NCBI RefSeq assembly: GCF_963677155.1
Contig: NZ_OY781884.1
Span: 1-64,000 of the forward strand
Length of the DNA stretch: 64,000 bases
Direction of reading: 5' to 3'
From: an uncultured Draconibacterium sp.
GTDB lineage: Bacteria; Bacteroidota; Bacteroidia; Bacteroidales; Prolixibacteraceae
Below the pieces are notes generated by a model, which did not search any database, was not told the DNA's origin, and saw nothing but the letters and a program-made list of their open reading frames with translations. Positions 45,937-54,555 of this stretch are shown in pieces. Position numbers and translations under genes: made by a program. Each line of letters starts with the position of its first letter. Position 1 is the first letter of the stretch.

Positions 45937-47742
45937 CTAAAAAGTTTGATTTTGTTTTAAAAATTCCTTCGGAGTCATCCCCGTTGCCTTTTTAAAATAA
46001 GTATTGAAAGCGGTTTTCGAATTAAAGCCACTTTCATAGGCCAGCCCGATCAATGAAATATGATTGTTTTTAGGATCGAGTACCAGCTGTTTAAAATATT
46101 CAATTCTATAAAAATTAATGAATTCGTTAAAATTCTTCCCGATACGTTCGTTAAGCAGCCACGACAATTTATTTGGATGAACCTCCACCTGGTCGGCCAA
46201 TAAACGAAGAGACAGGTTTGGAATTAAAAACGGCTGTTCTTCTTCTATAAACTGAGATAATTTATTGGTATATAAATCCGCCGTTTCTGCATCCAATAAA
46301 GGGGCTTTTTCAATCGTATTTTTTGCTATAATCTTTTGATGATTGTATAGTTTGTTTTTATAGGCTTCGTAGCGCGGATCATTTTTTATTGGATTGGCAA
46401 GCGGATCGGAATAACTTAAAAGAAGTACCGACGATTTTAGTTTGATTGCCTTCTCTAACCAATTAAAAGCTTTGTCGGGTTCATTCATTACTGCGTATGC
46501 CAGGTACAAGTACGAATGGGCCTGAAATGATTTGGAATTTTGCGCGGCCTCATATAGCTGATTGAAATATTTTTCAGATTTTTCAGCATCATTTTTATAA
46601 ATGTACGCCAAACTCAATAACCCCAAACGTTCATTATGAATGACTATTTCTTTTGGAATATTTTCAAGAAAGGAAATAGCCTCATTGAATTGTCCTGACT
46701 TTAAGAGGCAATAACTACAAACAATGTATGCCGGAATATTTTGCGGATTATTTTTTAGAATTTCATCAAATAGTAATAAGGCATCTGAAAAGTTTGCCGT
46801 GCGATACTGAAAAAATGCACGGTAAAATAAGGTTTCCTGCGATAAAGGATCAATTCGGTGGGCAACATCCAAATGCTCCTTGGCTTTTGCAGTTTCACCG
46901 GATATTAGATACAACAACGAAACAAATTGTTGTGCCTCGGGATGACTGGCTTTTAATTTAATCGATTTTAGTCCGTGCTGAAGTGCATGCTGAAAATTAG
47001 CGTCGTAAAAGAAAGCATAATTGGCCAGTAAATAATGTACCCCTGCATTTTCCGGATTCAACGCGTAAGCTTTGTCCATGTATTCGCGTGATTTTTGCCA
47101 GGCTTCTTCTTTTGGCATCAACTCGGTAACCGCAAAAAAGCTGTAAGCATCCGACAAACCAACATACGAATCAGCATGTTTAGGATCAAATTCAATCGCT
47201 TTTTCATACAATTCAATCGCCTTTTTTGCATCCATCGGATTCCATTTATTAAAATGAAAACGGGCTTTCAGAAAATACTCATAAGCTTTTAAATTGTCTG
47301 TTCTCTTTTGAACCAAATGATCCTGAATCTCGAAGTGGCCGTATTGCTCGCGCAGCTTATCAGCAATTAACAAACTAATTTCATCCTGAATTTCAAAAAT
47401 ATTATCCAGTTTGCGATCCCAGGTTTCCGACCAAAAATGAAAATCTTCTTCAGCATGAATCAGCTGTGCTGTAATCCGAATGGTTTTAGCCGCCAGCCGC
47501 ACACTTCCTTCTAAAATGGTTGCAACATTTAATTCTTTGGCAATTTGCCCAACAGGGATATTTTTGTTTTTGAAGAAAAAAGACGAAGTCCGTGAGGTAA
47601 CTTTTAGCTGTTGAACTCCGGTGAGCGCATTAATTATTTCCTCTGTAATTCCATCGCTGAAATATTCCATTTCTTCGTTTCCACTCATGTTCACAAACGG
47701 AAGTACGGCAATTGCTTTTTCCATCGGGAATGTTTCGTTCAT
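45937..47742 (-). CDS. TolB-like/TPR/AraC-family one-component regulator
   Basis: This soluble protein is about 601 aa. An N-terminal TolB/FlgO-like domain (about 5-135) contains AIAVLPFVNMSGNEEMEYFSDGI and ILEGSVRLAAKTIRITAQLI. About six TPR units follow (135-440). A C-terminal AraC HTH pair occupies about 500-601 (LSLRLLADQVEVHPNKLS and LAYESGFNSKTAFNTYFKK-ATGMTP). There is no TM segment or signal peptide. AraC proteins with a TolB-plus-TPR sensor part are known in Bacteroidota, but their signals are not. Start 47742 (MNETFPMEK) is preferred over 47766. Position, just upstream of the hydrolase and its operator-like motif, suggests local control. Confidence 0.8.
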   Translation of the reverse strand: MNETFPMEKAIAVLPFVNMSGNEEMEYFSDGITEEIINALTGVQQLKVTSRTSSFFFKNKNIPVGQIAKELNVATILEGSVRLAAKTIRITAQLIHAEEDFHFWSETWDRKLDNIFEIQDEISLLIADKLREQYGHFEIQDHLVQKRTDNLKAYEYFLKARFHFNKWNPMDAKKAIELYEKAIEFDPKHADSYVGLSDAYSFFAVTELMPKEEAWQKSREYMDKAYALNPENAGVHYLLANYAFFYDANFQHALQHGLKSIKLKASHPEAQQFVSLLYLISGETAKAKEHLDVAHRIDPLSQETLFYRAFFQYRTANFSDALLLFDEILKNNPQNIPAYIVCSYCLLKSGQFNEAISFLENIPKEIVIHNERLGLLSLAYIYKNDAEKSEKYFNQLYEAAQNSKSFQAHSYLYLAYAVMNEPDKAFNWLEKAIKLKSSVLLLSYSDPLANPIKNDPRYEAYKNKLYNHQKIIAKNTIEKAPLLDAETADLYTNKLSQFIEEEQPFLIPNLSLRLLADQVEVHPNKLSWLLNERIGKNFNEFINFYRIEYFKQLVLDPKNNHISLIGLAYESGFNSKTAFNTYFKKATGMTPKEFLKQNQTF

Positions 47743-48185
47743 TTGATTCAAAATACAAAGATACACGTTTTAAACATGTTGTACTACCAATTTTTATTTC
47801 CTGTATTCGCTGAGATTTATGCCTGTAATTTTTTCAGTTACTGTATTAAGTAACGATTTTAAATCAAATTGGCAATCCAGCATAACGCCAGGTAAACACT
47901 AAAAACCGGAATCCGGATCTTCAATTCTTAGTTTCATCTCTGTAATATGGTGGTGGTCTATAAAATCGAAAAACAATTCATTATATGTTCTACTCGTTAG
48001 TTCCAATTCTTAAGTTCAGAAAAAGAATATGATTTATTGAAGAATAATTAATAGAATAAATATCTTTGCACCGGTTTGGGAAATGTTGCGGTATGTAAAA
48101 ACTTATCATTTTGTTGCTAGTTTGTTACCCATCGCACTACAAACCCAAAACAACGTTCTAATAAACAAATAGATATCACTTCTAC
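47743..48185. other. Intergenic region with ssrA promoter
   Basis: No credible gene. The ssrA -7 box TATCTTTG lies at 48061; about 115 nt separate it from the mature tmRNA 5' end, compatible with a processed leader. Confidence 0.5.
48036..48068 (+). promoter_or_regulatory. Probable ssrA promoter
   Basis: TATCTTTG at 48061-48068 matches TAnnTTTG; ATTG at 48036-48039 is an imperfect -33 element with a 21-nt spacer. The transcript would start near 48075 and need 5' processing. Confidence 0.5.
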
Positions 48186-48583
48186 GGGGCTGACTGGTTT
48201 TGACAGCGGGTAGAAGAGACAAGTAAGCATGTCGGGTTTTGGTTGTTGACCCGTAAAAAATAATGACCAAAACCATAATTGGCGAAAATAATTACGCTCT
48301 TGCTGCGTAATCTAACAGTTTAGATTACACTTAATTCCGAAACAAGGTTTTGGAACAAGACATCGCCCGGATGCTAATGCTTTGAAGCGGTCCGGTCAGG
48401 CGGTGCAAATAAATCGAAGCTAGCTTAAACGAGGCTCTGGCGTTTTTGCGAAATTAAAAGAGATAAGGTAGTAGTTGGTGGCTTTGATCCGGCTGTTATT
48501 CGAAAATTAAGTCAGAGATAAACATGTAGAAAGCTTGTAGCTTCCTCGTTTGGACGCGGGTTCGACTCCCGCCAGCTCCACCC
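48186..48583 (+). ncRNA. ssrA: Transfer-messenger RNA (tmRNA)
   Basis: The 5' end GGGGCTGACTGGTTTTGACAG is the universal tmRNA start. The 3' end TTCGACTCCCGCCAGCTCC supplies the T-arm and the acceptor strand, pairing GGGGCTG with CAGCTCC; the discriminator A is at 48580. The reading frame GGC GAA AAT AAT TAC GCT CTT GCT GCG TAA (48281-48310) encodes the tag GENNYALAA (preceded by the charged Ala). It rescues stalled ribosomes and tags the product for proteolysis. The CCA end is not encoded exactly (ACCCA follows), which may reflect a recombined attachment site. A terminator stem follows at 48588. Confidence 0.97.
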
Positions 48584-50150
48584 AACGGGGGATTTCATCA
48601 ATTTTGTTGTAATCCCCTTTTTTGTATCCTCTCAAATCCCTTGCTATTTCAGGGATAAAGGTAAAAAAGGTATTGATTCTTACTGTTCGAACTCGATCCA
48701 ATTCTCGGTTGTAGTAAATTCCTTCTGGGAATAAAAGATTTTGAAAAATCTTCTTCCCGTTTAAGTCGCTGGAGTCCCACAGTTTCATAGGATTTCGACA
48801 TAAATCAACCGCATAATTCACTACTTTTTTAAGGTTCGAACTATATCCACCAACTTTATTTAATTCTTGTTCAATTGCAAAACATTCCTTTTCGTATCTA
48901 TTTCTAAATTTATCGTATAAAGTTCGATCTATTTCACCAATAACGAAACGTTCTTCAATAGCCTCTACCCTCCTTCTTGTTTCTGTCAATCTCAATTTTA
49001 ACGCCCTGGAATCATCTAATTGATTTTTGAAGAAACCAGTCATTTGTTCTTCCAGTTGAACTTTGATAATAGAAGTCGTTTCGGGATCAATTTGGAACAT
49101 GTTTAATATGTTACGGAATAGATCATGCATAGTTTTTGCACTTCTATTTACATTACATCCTTTTGATCTGCATTTATAATAATATAAATCGTTCTTTTTT
49201 ACCTTATAGCCTGTAATCGAACTACCACATTTTTCACACTTTGTAAACACCTTTAAAGGTAGGTTTTCACTATCCATATCATGAACAAAGCCATGTACCC
49301 GTTTCTCATTTCTGATATTATTCGCTGCCAAAAATAATTTCTTTGAGATAAGTGGAGTATGTTTGCCTTCTACTACTTTATCAGGAATAAGCTTACTTAC
49401 AATCAGGCCACAATAAAAAGGATTAACAAATAGCTCATGTAGCTTCTTATCAGTGATATTTACTCCAAGTTTTTGAAGTTTTCGTACAATTTCAATATTA
49501 GGCAATTCAGAATACGCTTTCCACTCAAAAGCTTTTTTGAGAATTTTTCCCTCTTTATTAATAATAATTTGGCGCTCTGTGGCTTTACTTCCCTTATTTA
49601 AAACGTCATAACCACGAGGTGGTTTCCAAACCCAATAGCCTTTCATTAACATTTCACGCATGCCGGTAACAACCTTATCGCGCCTGAGTTCGTTATCCAT
49701 TTGCCCAAACAAGAAAAGTATCTTTTGCTGGAAAGAACCAGATGGTGTAGTCGGGTCAAGCTCCTGAGTTGTAGCTAAAGTTATTACGCCGTACTTTTTA
49801 AGTAGTTCATCGGCAATAGATGCACCGTTGATTCCGGAACGAGAAAACCTTTCGTAGGAATAAACAATCACATAGCTGATATTTTTTGATCTCTTTACAA
49901 AGGTTAACATCCGGTTAAACTCTTTCCGGTCATCGGTTTTCGCTGATTCATAGGTACCACCAAAATAACCAACCACGTTTAAGTCGCGTTTGCTCGCATA
50001 CATCTCACAATATCTTTTTTGCGAGGCAAGGCTGGTATTATCTTCCTGATCAGCTGATGATACCCGGGTGTAAATTACAGCATTGTTTCCCTCATGGAAT
50101 TTCTTTGGAGCTTGTGGAGCAAATTGTTTAAACAGGCTTAAATCATTCAT
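48507..50150 (-). CDS. Serine recombinase (resolvase/integrase family) whose C-terminus is antisense to ssrA
   Basis: This 547-aa site-specific recombinase has an N-terminal resolvase catalytic domain with NAVIYTRVSSADQ (nucleophile Ser31), VYSYERFSRSG and LFGQMDNELRRDKV. A recombinase domain (about 165-270, GYWVWKPPRGYDVLNKG) follows. A zinc ribbon has CEKC and CRSKGC (about 305-335), then a coiled coil (about 350-430). Its last 24 or so codons (VELAGVEPASKRGSYKLS and on) read antisense across the ssrA 3' end and its terminator, so the attachment site is part of the gene. It probably mobilised the element inserted at ssrA. Cleavage core and far end are not visible. The leading residue block is intact. 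Confidence 0.85.
   Translation of the reverse strand: MNDLSLFKQFAPQAPKKFHEGNNAVIYTRVSSADQEDNTSLASQKRYCEMYASKRDLNVVGYFGGTYESAKTDDRKEFNRMLTFVKRSKNISYVIVYSYERFSRSGINGASIADELLKKYGVITLATTQELDPTTPSGSFQQKILFLFGQMDNELRRDKVVTGMREMLMKGYWVWKPPRGYDVLNKGSKATERQIIINKEGKILKKAFEWKAYSELPNIEIVRKLQKLGVNITDKKLHELFVNPFYCGLIVSKLIPDKVVEGKHTPLISKKLFLAANNIRNEKRVHGFVHDMDSENLPLKVFTKCEKCGSSITGYKVKKNDLYYYKCRSKGCNVNRSAKTMHDLFRNILNMFQIDPETTSIIKVQLEEQMTGFFKNQLDDSRALKLRLTETRRRVEAIEERFVIGEIDRTLYDKFRNRYEKECFAIEQELNKVGGYSSNLKKVVNYAVDLCRNPMKLWDSSDLNGKKIFQNLLFPEGIYYNRELDRVRTVRINTFFTFIPEIARDLRGYKKGDYNKIDEIPRWVELAGVEPASKRGSYKLSTCLSLT
48588..48623 (+). terminator. ssrA terminator, inside the recombinase coding frame
   Basis: GGGGATT (48588-48594), loop, AATCCCC (48611-48617), then six T. 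It lies antisense within the recombinase 3' coding region. Confidence 0.8.
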
Positions 50151-50222
50151 GACTTGAAGAATTTTACAATGGACAGGGATAATAATCCTAAAAAAATACG
50201 AAAATATCCAATACTAATACCG

Positions 50223-50408
50223 TTATTTTTTCAACATGAAAGCTTTCAATATCAGTAAAGCAATCGTTTCCGAATCTTTAATAAGCTTCTCATAATCAGA
50301 AGATGTCAAATCTTTGTATTTAGGAATAGAACGTATCTTCTCCAATGAGAGTCTCTTTTTGACTCTTTCTGTGGCTTCTTCAATACTTCTATTTTCGTTT
50401 TTTTGCAT
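50223..50408 (-). CDS. Small hypothetical protein (61 aa)
   Basis: A charged, helix-rich frame, MQKNENRSIEEATERVKKRL, then KYKDLTSSDYEKLIKDSET and a hydrophobic C-terminus (IALLILKAFMLKK). It is not recognised as a family. It is located 72 bp upstream of the recombinase on the same strand, so it may belong to the mobile element, perhaps as a directionality or toxin/antitoxin-type partner. That is speculation. Confidence 0.45.
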   Translation of the reverse strand: MQKNENRSIEEATERVKKRLSLEKIRSIPKYKDLTSSDYEKLIKDSETIALLILKAFMLKK

Positions 50409-50676
50409 AGTTTAAATCACCATCTAACATCATCATTAGTGGGTAATATCAAACGTATACAATTTCGTACAAGCCATAAAGAGACTATGCTTTTATGGCA
50501 GCCTGAGGCTTTATATGTCTTTAATTGTGATAAAGATTCCCTTGTAATGCCTTGACAACAATCCTTATATCACCGGGAGATCGCGAAAATAGCTATTGAA
50601 TAGCATTATTGAATGTACACTGTTACACAATATCTTCTTATGCTTCTAACTATTGTTTCTCTTTTATATTTCACAA

Positions 50677-51816
50677 TTATTCTACCGTCAACAAAACCGT
50701 TCCATAAGAAAACCGTCCACTCTCCGGCACAAGTAGTAAAATCTTGTCATTAGCTTTCAGTTTCCCAAAGTTCATCAAATCATCCAATGCAGCAAAGATG
50801 GAAGCAGAAGCGATATTTCCAATTTCAGTAAGATTAGTGAACCACTTGTTCGTTCCCAGGTCCAAACCTTTTTCTTCAATTCCTTCAGCAAGTTTTCCGT
50901 AAAAGAACATGGATGAAACATGAGGGATCACATGATCCACATCCGCTGGATTAAGATCATATTTTTCCAGACAATATTCCAGGTGGTCAACCCAGTAACG
51001 AATAATATTGGGTTTAAGTAACCGGATGTTTTGCTTAACTGTCAAAACAGACCTATTGATTAACTCCTGACTGTCAAATTCTTTCCAGCTTTTTAATTCT
51101 CCATCTTTACGAAGTTCAGCGCCCATAAACATGCAAGTAGGCAGTTCGTTGGCATAGGATGTCATTTCAACCCATTCCACTTTGAACGAAATTCCATTCC
51201 TGCTCTTTTTATCAGAAAGCAATACCGAGCTGGCACCATCACTAAGCATAAAGCGCAGAAAATCCTTTTCAAAAGCCATGTATGGATCTTTGCCCACCTG
51301 CGAACAATGTTCATACTCTTCTTCATAATTTTTTGACAACAAGGTAGGAGAAGCCAACTCTGAAGTAGAACAGATGGCTTTTGATGAAACCCCGGACAAA
51401 ACAGAAAGATAAGCTGTTTTAAAAGCCTGCAGGCAAGTAAGGCATACTCCCGAAGCGGAATACAGTTCCATTGGCCTGTTTTTCATTAAACCATGAACCA
51501 TCGATGCATGTGATGGTAATAACTGGTCAGGATTGCCTGTTGCACATGCCAATACATCAATATCTTCCGGAATTCTCTCATCAGGAAATAGCTTTTGTAT
51601 TGAACGGAATGCCAGCTCTGCATTGGTGTGCGTAATCTTTTGATTTTTGTCCAGAGCATAATACCTGGACTTAATACCGTTTTGTTTTAAAACGATGCGC
51701 CTTACTCTTGATGGCTTTGAATTGATTAAACCAAGATATTGTTCCATATCTTCGTTTTTAATTGGGGAATTGGGTAAGAATTTACCGGTAGCGGTGATGT
51801 AAACGGATGTATTCAT
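50677..51816 (-). CDS. 3-oxoacyl-ACP synthase III-like (thiolase-fold ketosynthase)
   Basis: This 379-aa cytoplasmic KASIII-family enzyme has the N-terminal KNEDMEQYLG and LACATGNPDQLLPSHASM, a nucleophile Cys at 125 or 128 in SASGVCLTCLQAF, His in VIPHVSSMFFYG and Asn in LTEIGNIASASIF, so a Cys-His-Asn triad is present. It has a long insertion (about 175-265) unlike FabH. No acyl carrier protein, reductase or other polyketide gene is adjacent, so this is not classical fatty-acid FabH; a specialised acyl-transfer or alkylresorcinol-type condensation is possible. It is 67 bp downstream of a TetR gene, with a palindromic operator between them. Confidence 0.8.
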   Translation of the reverse strand: MNTSVYITATGKFLPNSPIKNEDMEQYLGLINSKPSRVRRIVLKQNGIKSRYYALDKNQKITHTNAELAFRSIQKLFPDERIPEDIDVLACATGNPDQLLPSHASMVHGLMKNRPMELYSASGVCLTCLQAFKTAYLSVLSGVSSKAICSTSELASPTLLSKNYEEEYEHCSQVGKDPYMAFEKDFLRFMLSDGASSVLLSDKKSRNGISFKVEWVEMTSYANELPTCMFMGAELRKDGELKSWKEFDSQELINRSVLTVKQNIRLLKPNIIRYWVDHLEYCLEKYDLNPADVDHVIPHVSSMFFYGKLAEGIEEKGLDLGTNKWFTNLTEIGNIASASIFAALDDLMNFGKLKANDKILLLVPESGRFSYGTVLLTVE

Positions 51817-51835
51817 AGCGGATAATTATACTGTT

Positions 51836-51868
51836 TGGTATGTAAATGTATACATTTTTCACATACCA
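51836..51868. promoter_or_regulatory. Candidate TetR operator upstream of the ketosynthase
   Basis: Outer arms TGGTATGT (51836-51843) and ACATACCA (51861-51868) enclose the perfect 14-bp palindrome AAATGTATACATTT (51844-51857). The half-site GGTATGT/ACATACC is also found upstream of the TetR gene at 52609-52630. It overlaps the region where the KASIII promoter should lie, 20-50 bp upstream of its start. Confidence 0.65.
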
Positions 51869-51882
51869 TTGCTATGAAATGG

Positions 51883-52476
51883 TCAGGATTTTATTACTAA
51901 CTGACTATAGATGGTTTGATATATGGCACTTAATTCCTCTGTATTTATGCCGTATGAGAGGCATCTGTCGAAAGCCAGCCCCAGGAAACAACTGCGAAAC
52001 AGTGTCGCATAATGCCTGGTATTTACTTTCTTTATTTCCTTCGTTTCTATAGCTCTTTTAATTACTTTTTCCCATAGGTCTGTCTCTTTTATAGAATTCT
52101 GTGTCATTATTGCAGAAAAGTTGGGATAGATTCGTGAAGCCTGCAGATACAACGAAAAATACTGCTTGTAGATATTGACTACTGATAGGGATAACATTTT
52201 TGACATTGTTGTATTTATGCCATTGACATACCTGTTTATAAACTGATTTAGCGACATGTTTTTATCGAACGTAAACTTCTGAAAGGGATCCTGGATCTCT
52301 ATCATATAGGTGTTTATTACCTCTATAAATATTTCTTCTTTGTTTTTGAAAAAATAGAAAATAGCCCCCCTGGTTTTCCCGGTGGCGTTTTCGATAGCAG
52401 AAATACTTACTTTTTCAAAGTTGTTGTTCAAAAACAGTTTAAATGCTTCTTCTGTGATTTGCTCCCTGGTTGTCAT
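51883..52476 (-). CDS. TetR/AcrR-family transcriptional regulator
   Basis: A 197-aa repressor with an N-terminal TetR HTH (residues about 3-50): TREQITEEAFKLFLNNNFEK then SISAIENATGKTRGAIFYFF and KNKEEIF. The C-terminal ligand-binding half is helical and variable. It precedes a KASIII-like gene on the same strand, and related inverted repeats (ACATACC/GGTATGT) lie upstream of both. Autoregulation and control of the ketosynthase by a lipid-like ligand are inferred. Start ATG 52476; a TAAGTTTG box (minus strand, 52506-52499) is probably its promoter. Confidence 0.85.
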   Translation of the reverse strand: MTTREQITEEAFKLFLNNNFEKVSISAIENATGKTRGAIFYFFKNKEEIFIEVINTYMIEIQDPFQKFTFDKNMSLNQFINRYVNGINTTMSKMLSLSVVNIYKQYFSLYLQASRIYPNFSAIMTQNSIKETDLWEKVIKRAIETKEIKKVNTRHYATLFRSCFLGLAFDRCLSYGINTEELSAIYQTIYSQLVIKS

Positions 52477-52941
52477 AGTAGAATAAGTCTATTGAATACA
52501 AACTTACATAAAAACCTTATTTATCTGGTACAAAAGCCTTTTTTATAATTTCAGATACAACCGATTTTTTATTCAATGATTTTGTTTTTTACATTTTTTT
52601 ATATATTTACATACCTAATGTATGGTATGTTTTCTATTGCTAAGAACGACTAATTCGTGCTAAGTAACGTGCCTTTGGCATGTTTTTCAGTAATAAAGAA
52701 GTAATGAAAAACAGTGGATCATATTACTTCTTTTCCAGTAAGCTGGTGAATTTTTGGTGTTTCAGAAAAAGTAAAAACAAAAGGAAATTCAGCAACCGGA
52801 TCCCGGTGAAAACAATAATAAAAGAACACTTTGGACGATCCGGGGCTACTGTTAATATGAATTATTCCCCGTTATCACCTCATTCGTTGTAGCGGAAGAT
52901 GAATGAAATAGTACAAAGATTGACAGGTTAACATCTTTCCT
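52477..52941. other. Divergent intergenic region between TetR and UpxY-like genes
   Basis: Contains the operator at 52609-52630 and the probable TetR promoter. A 70-codon plus-strand frame at 52680-52892 has poor protein-like composition and is not called. No clear promoter for the UpxY-like gene is recognised. Confidence 0.5.
52609..52630. promoter_or_regulatory. Candidate TetR operator upstream of its own gene
   Basis: ACATACC-TAATGTAT-GGTATGT: 7-bp arms with an 8-bp spacer, so a 22-bp inverted repeat. Located about 135 bp upstream of the TetR start codon, in the divergent region shared with the UpxY-like gene. Confidence 0.55.
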
Positions 52942-53502
52942 ATGTCAGAGATTATCATAAATAAGGGCGGGCAGAACCTTGTATTCCCGGAAGGTAGGCG
53001 CTATTCTAAAAGAAGACACTGGTATATCTTTTATCTTCGGCCGCGAACGGAAAGAATTGTATACCTAACCCTTAAAAGTCTTGGTTACGAGGTGTTCTGT
53101 CCGGTAATTCAACGAATCAAAACCTGGAAGAACAGGCAACGGAAGAAGATAAAGCTTCCGCTTTTCCCGAATTACATGTTTGTTTATACCTATCCGCATG
53201 AGTTGTATGCTATTCGTAGTTTTCCGCAGGTGGTAAACTATGTTTCCTTCGCGGGCAAGCCGGGTACATTATCGAGGAAAGAAGTAGAAGGGATTCAAAA
53301 GATGTTGGGATTAAGAAATGCAGTTACCCTGGAAACGATATTTCTCAAAGGTGAACATGTGCGTATTATTTCCGGGCCGTTGAAAGGTCATGAGGGGATT
53401 TTGGTCAGGCTACGGAACAAAAGCAGGTTTGGAATCCGTTTAAAAGCGATCAATCATGCCGTATTTATCGATATAAGCCAGTCTGATCTGGAAAAGCTAT
53501 AA
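52942..53502 (+). CDS. UpxY/LoaP-type NusG-like transcription antiterminator
   Basis: This 186-aa protein has a NusG N-terminal domain (about 25-120; RHWYIFYLRPRTERIVYLTL, KIKLPLFPNYMFVY) and a C-terminal KOW motif (FLKGEHVRIISGPLKGHEGI, about 135-155). UpxY-type NusG paralogues bind RNA polymerase and allow read-through of long, specific operons in Bacteroidota; they normally stand first in the operon they control. Here the downstream genes on the same strand are a Crp-like regulator, a MauE-fusion protein and a DUF6520-like peptide. The N-terminus carries an extra 25 residues before the NGN domain. Confidence 0.85.
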   Translation: MSEIIINKGGQNLVFPEGRRYSKRRHWYIFYLRPRTERIVYLTLKSLGYEVFCPVIQRIKTWKNRQRKKIKLPLFPNYMFVYTYPHELYAIRSFPQVVNYVSFAGKPGTLSRKEVEGIQKMLGLRNAVTLETIFLKGEHVRIISGPLKGHEGILVRLRNKSRFGIRLKAINHAVFIDISQSDLEKL

Positions 53503-53637
53503 TTTGCACTGAACTTCCACCTGGGACGAAAGTGGCCGGTGTAACCTGACGCTGGCCGACAGAACCGGCTGAAACATTTTCTCATCAGTGGAAACATTAG
53601 TCCTATCTTTTAAACCTGGATACAAAATTCATTCGTT

Positions 53638-54249
53638 ATGAAAAAACACAGTTTATATGATGTCATTTTTAAAATGAGGCCTATGCCCAAAAAGCTTACA
53701 GAACGATCTTATGTTGATGCGCTTATTGCAGCCGTTGATGAGTGTATAACTATTACCGAACACCGGTACCGGTCGTTGTTGCTTAATGCCGGACATACCT
53801 CCGATTACCTCTATTTTATAGAGAACGGTATCGCACGGTGCTTCTATTTTGATGACCGTACTGGCAGGGAACTTACTTCTATCCTTTGGAAGGAACAGAG
53901 TATCGTTTGTGATCCTGTAAGCTTCTTTCAACGAAAAACTTCGGAGGTTAATATCGAAGTAATGCCCGGCAGTTTGTTGCTTTCAATTTCTTACCGTCAA
54001 CTACAGGACCTATTTCAGGAGTTCCCTGAAGCAGGAGTTTTTGAACGTTGTGTTTCCCTTCAGTATGTTTACTTTTTTGCCCAAAGAGCCCGGCAGTTGG
54101 CGGTGAACTCTCCATGGGAAAGATATTTACATTTATTATCAACTCATCCGGATATCGAATTAAAAGTGTCAAAAGAAATTATAGCATCCTATCTGAATAT
54201 AGCCCCGCAGACACTGAGTAAAATGCTTCGGAAGAGAGGACATCCCTGA
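53638..54249 (+). CDS. Crp/Fnr-family transcriptional regulator
   Basis: A 203-aa protein with an N-terminal cyclic-nucleotide-binding-like barrel (about 20-130; YLYFIENGIARCFYFDDRTGRELTSI) and a C-terminal helix-turn-helix (about 165-200; SKEIIASYLNIAPQTLSKMLRKRG). Cys residues typical of Fnr iron-sulphur binding are absent. It sits 135 bp after the UpxY-like gene and 306 bp before the next gene, so it may be transcribed separately. A TATCTTTT box near 53606 is a possible promoter. Its likely targets are the neighbouring peptide/export genes. Confidence 0.8.
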   Translation: MKKHSLYDVIFKMRPMPKKLTERSYVDALIAAVDECITITEHRYRSLLLNAGHTSDYLYFIENGIARCFYFDDRTGRELTSILWKEQSIVCDPVSFFQRKTSEVNIEVMPGSLLLSISYRQLQDLFQEFPEAGVFERCVSLQYVYFFAQRARQLAVNSPWERYLHLLSTHPDIELKVSKEIIASYLNIAPQTLSKMLRKRGHP

Positions 54250-54555
54250 TTGTTCAGAAGATTTGAACCTAAAAATTTATGAGCAGTTCCAATAATTCTC
54301 CTTTCGTACTCCGATTTTTACAATGGCTACTCTTCATAACCTTAAGAATTTTCTTAATCCAGGTTCTTTCATTTATTAATTCAGGTTCAGAGGATCGACC
54401 GGGCACAACTGTACCTTTGAAAATGAGTTGACTAAAAAAAATGGCCTTTAATGTTTACCAGTAAAATGGATGTATGCCTGGGCTGCAAAGTGGTCAATTC
54501 ATTTGCGGATTGAATTTTCCCGCAGACAGACCTTTAAAATAAAGCATTATAAGCT
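54250..54555. other. Intergenic region before the MauE-fusion gene
   Basis: 306 bp without a convincing gene; only a 15-codon frame (MDVCLGCKVVNSFAD, near 54467-54514) stands out and may be chance. It probably contains the promoter of the MauE-peptide unit. Confidence 0.4.

Noticed and set aside
52680-52892. 70-codon plus-strand frame before the UpxY-like gene
   Set aside because: Composition is poor for a protein (Lys/Asn/Phe/Ser-rich, no domain), and it falls in a promoter region.
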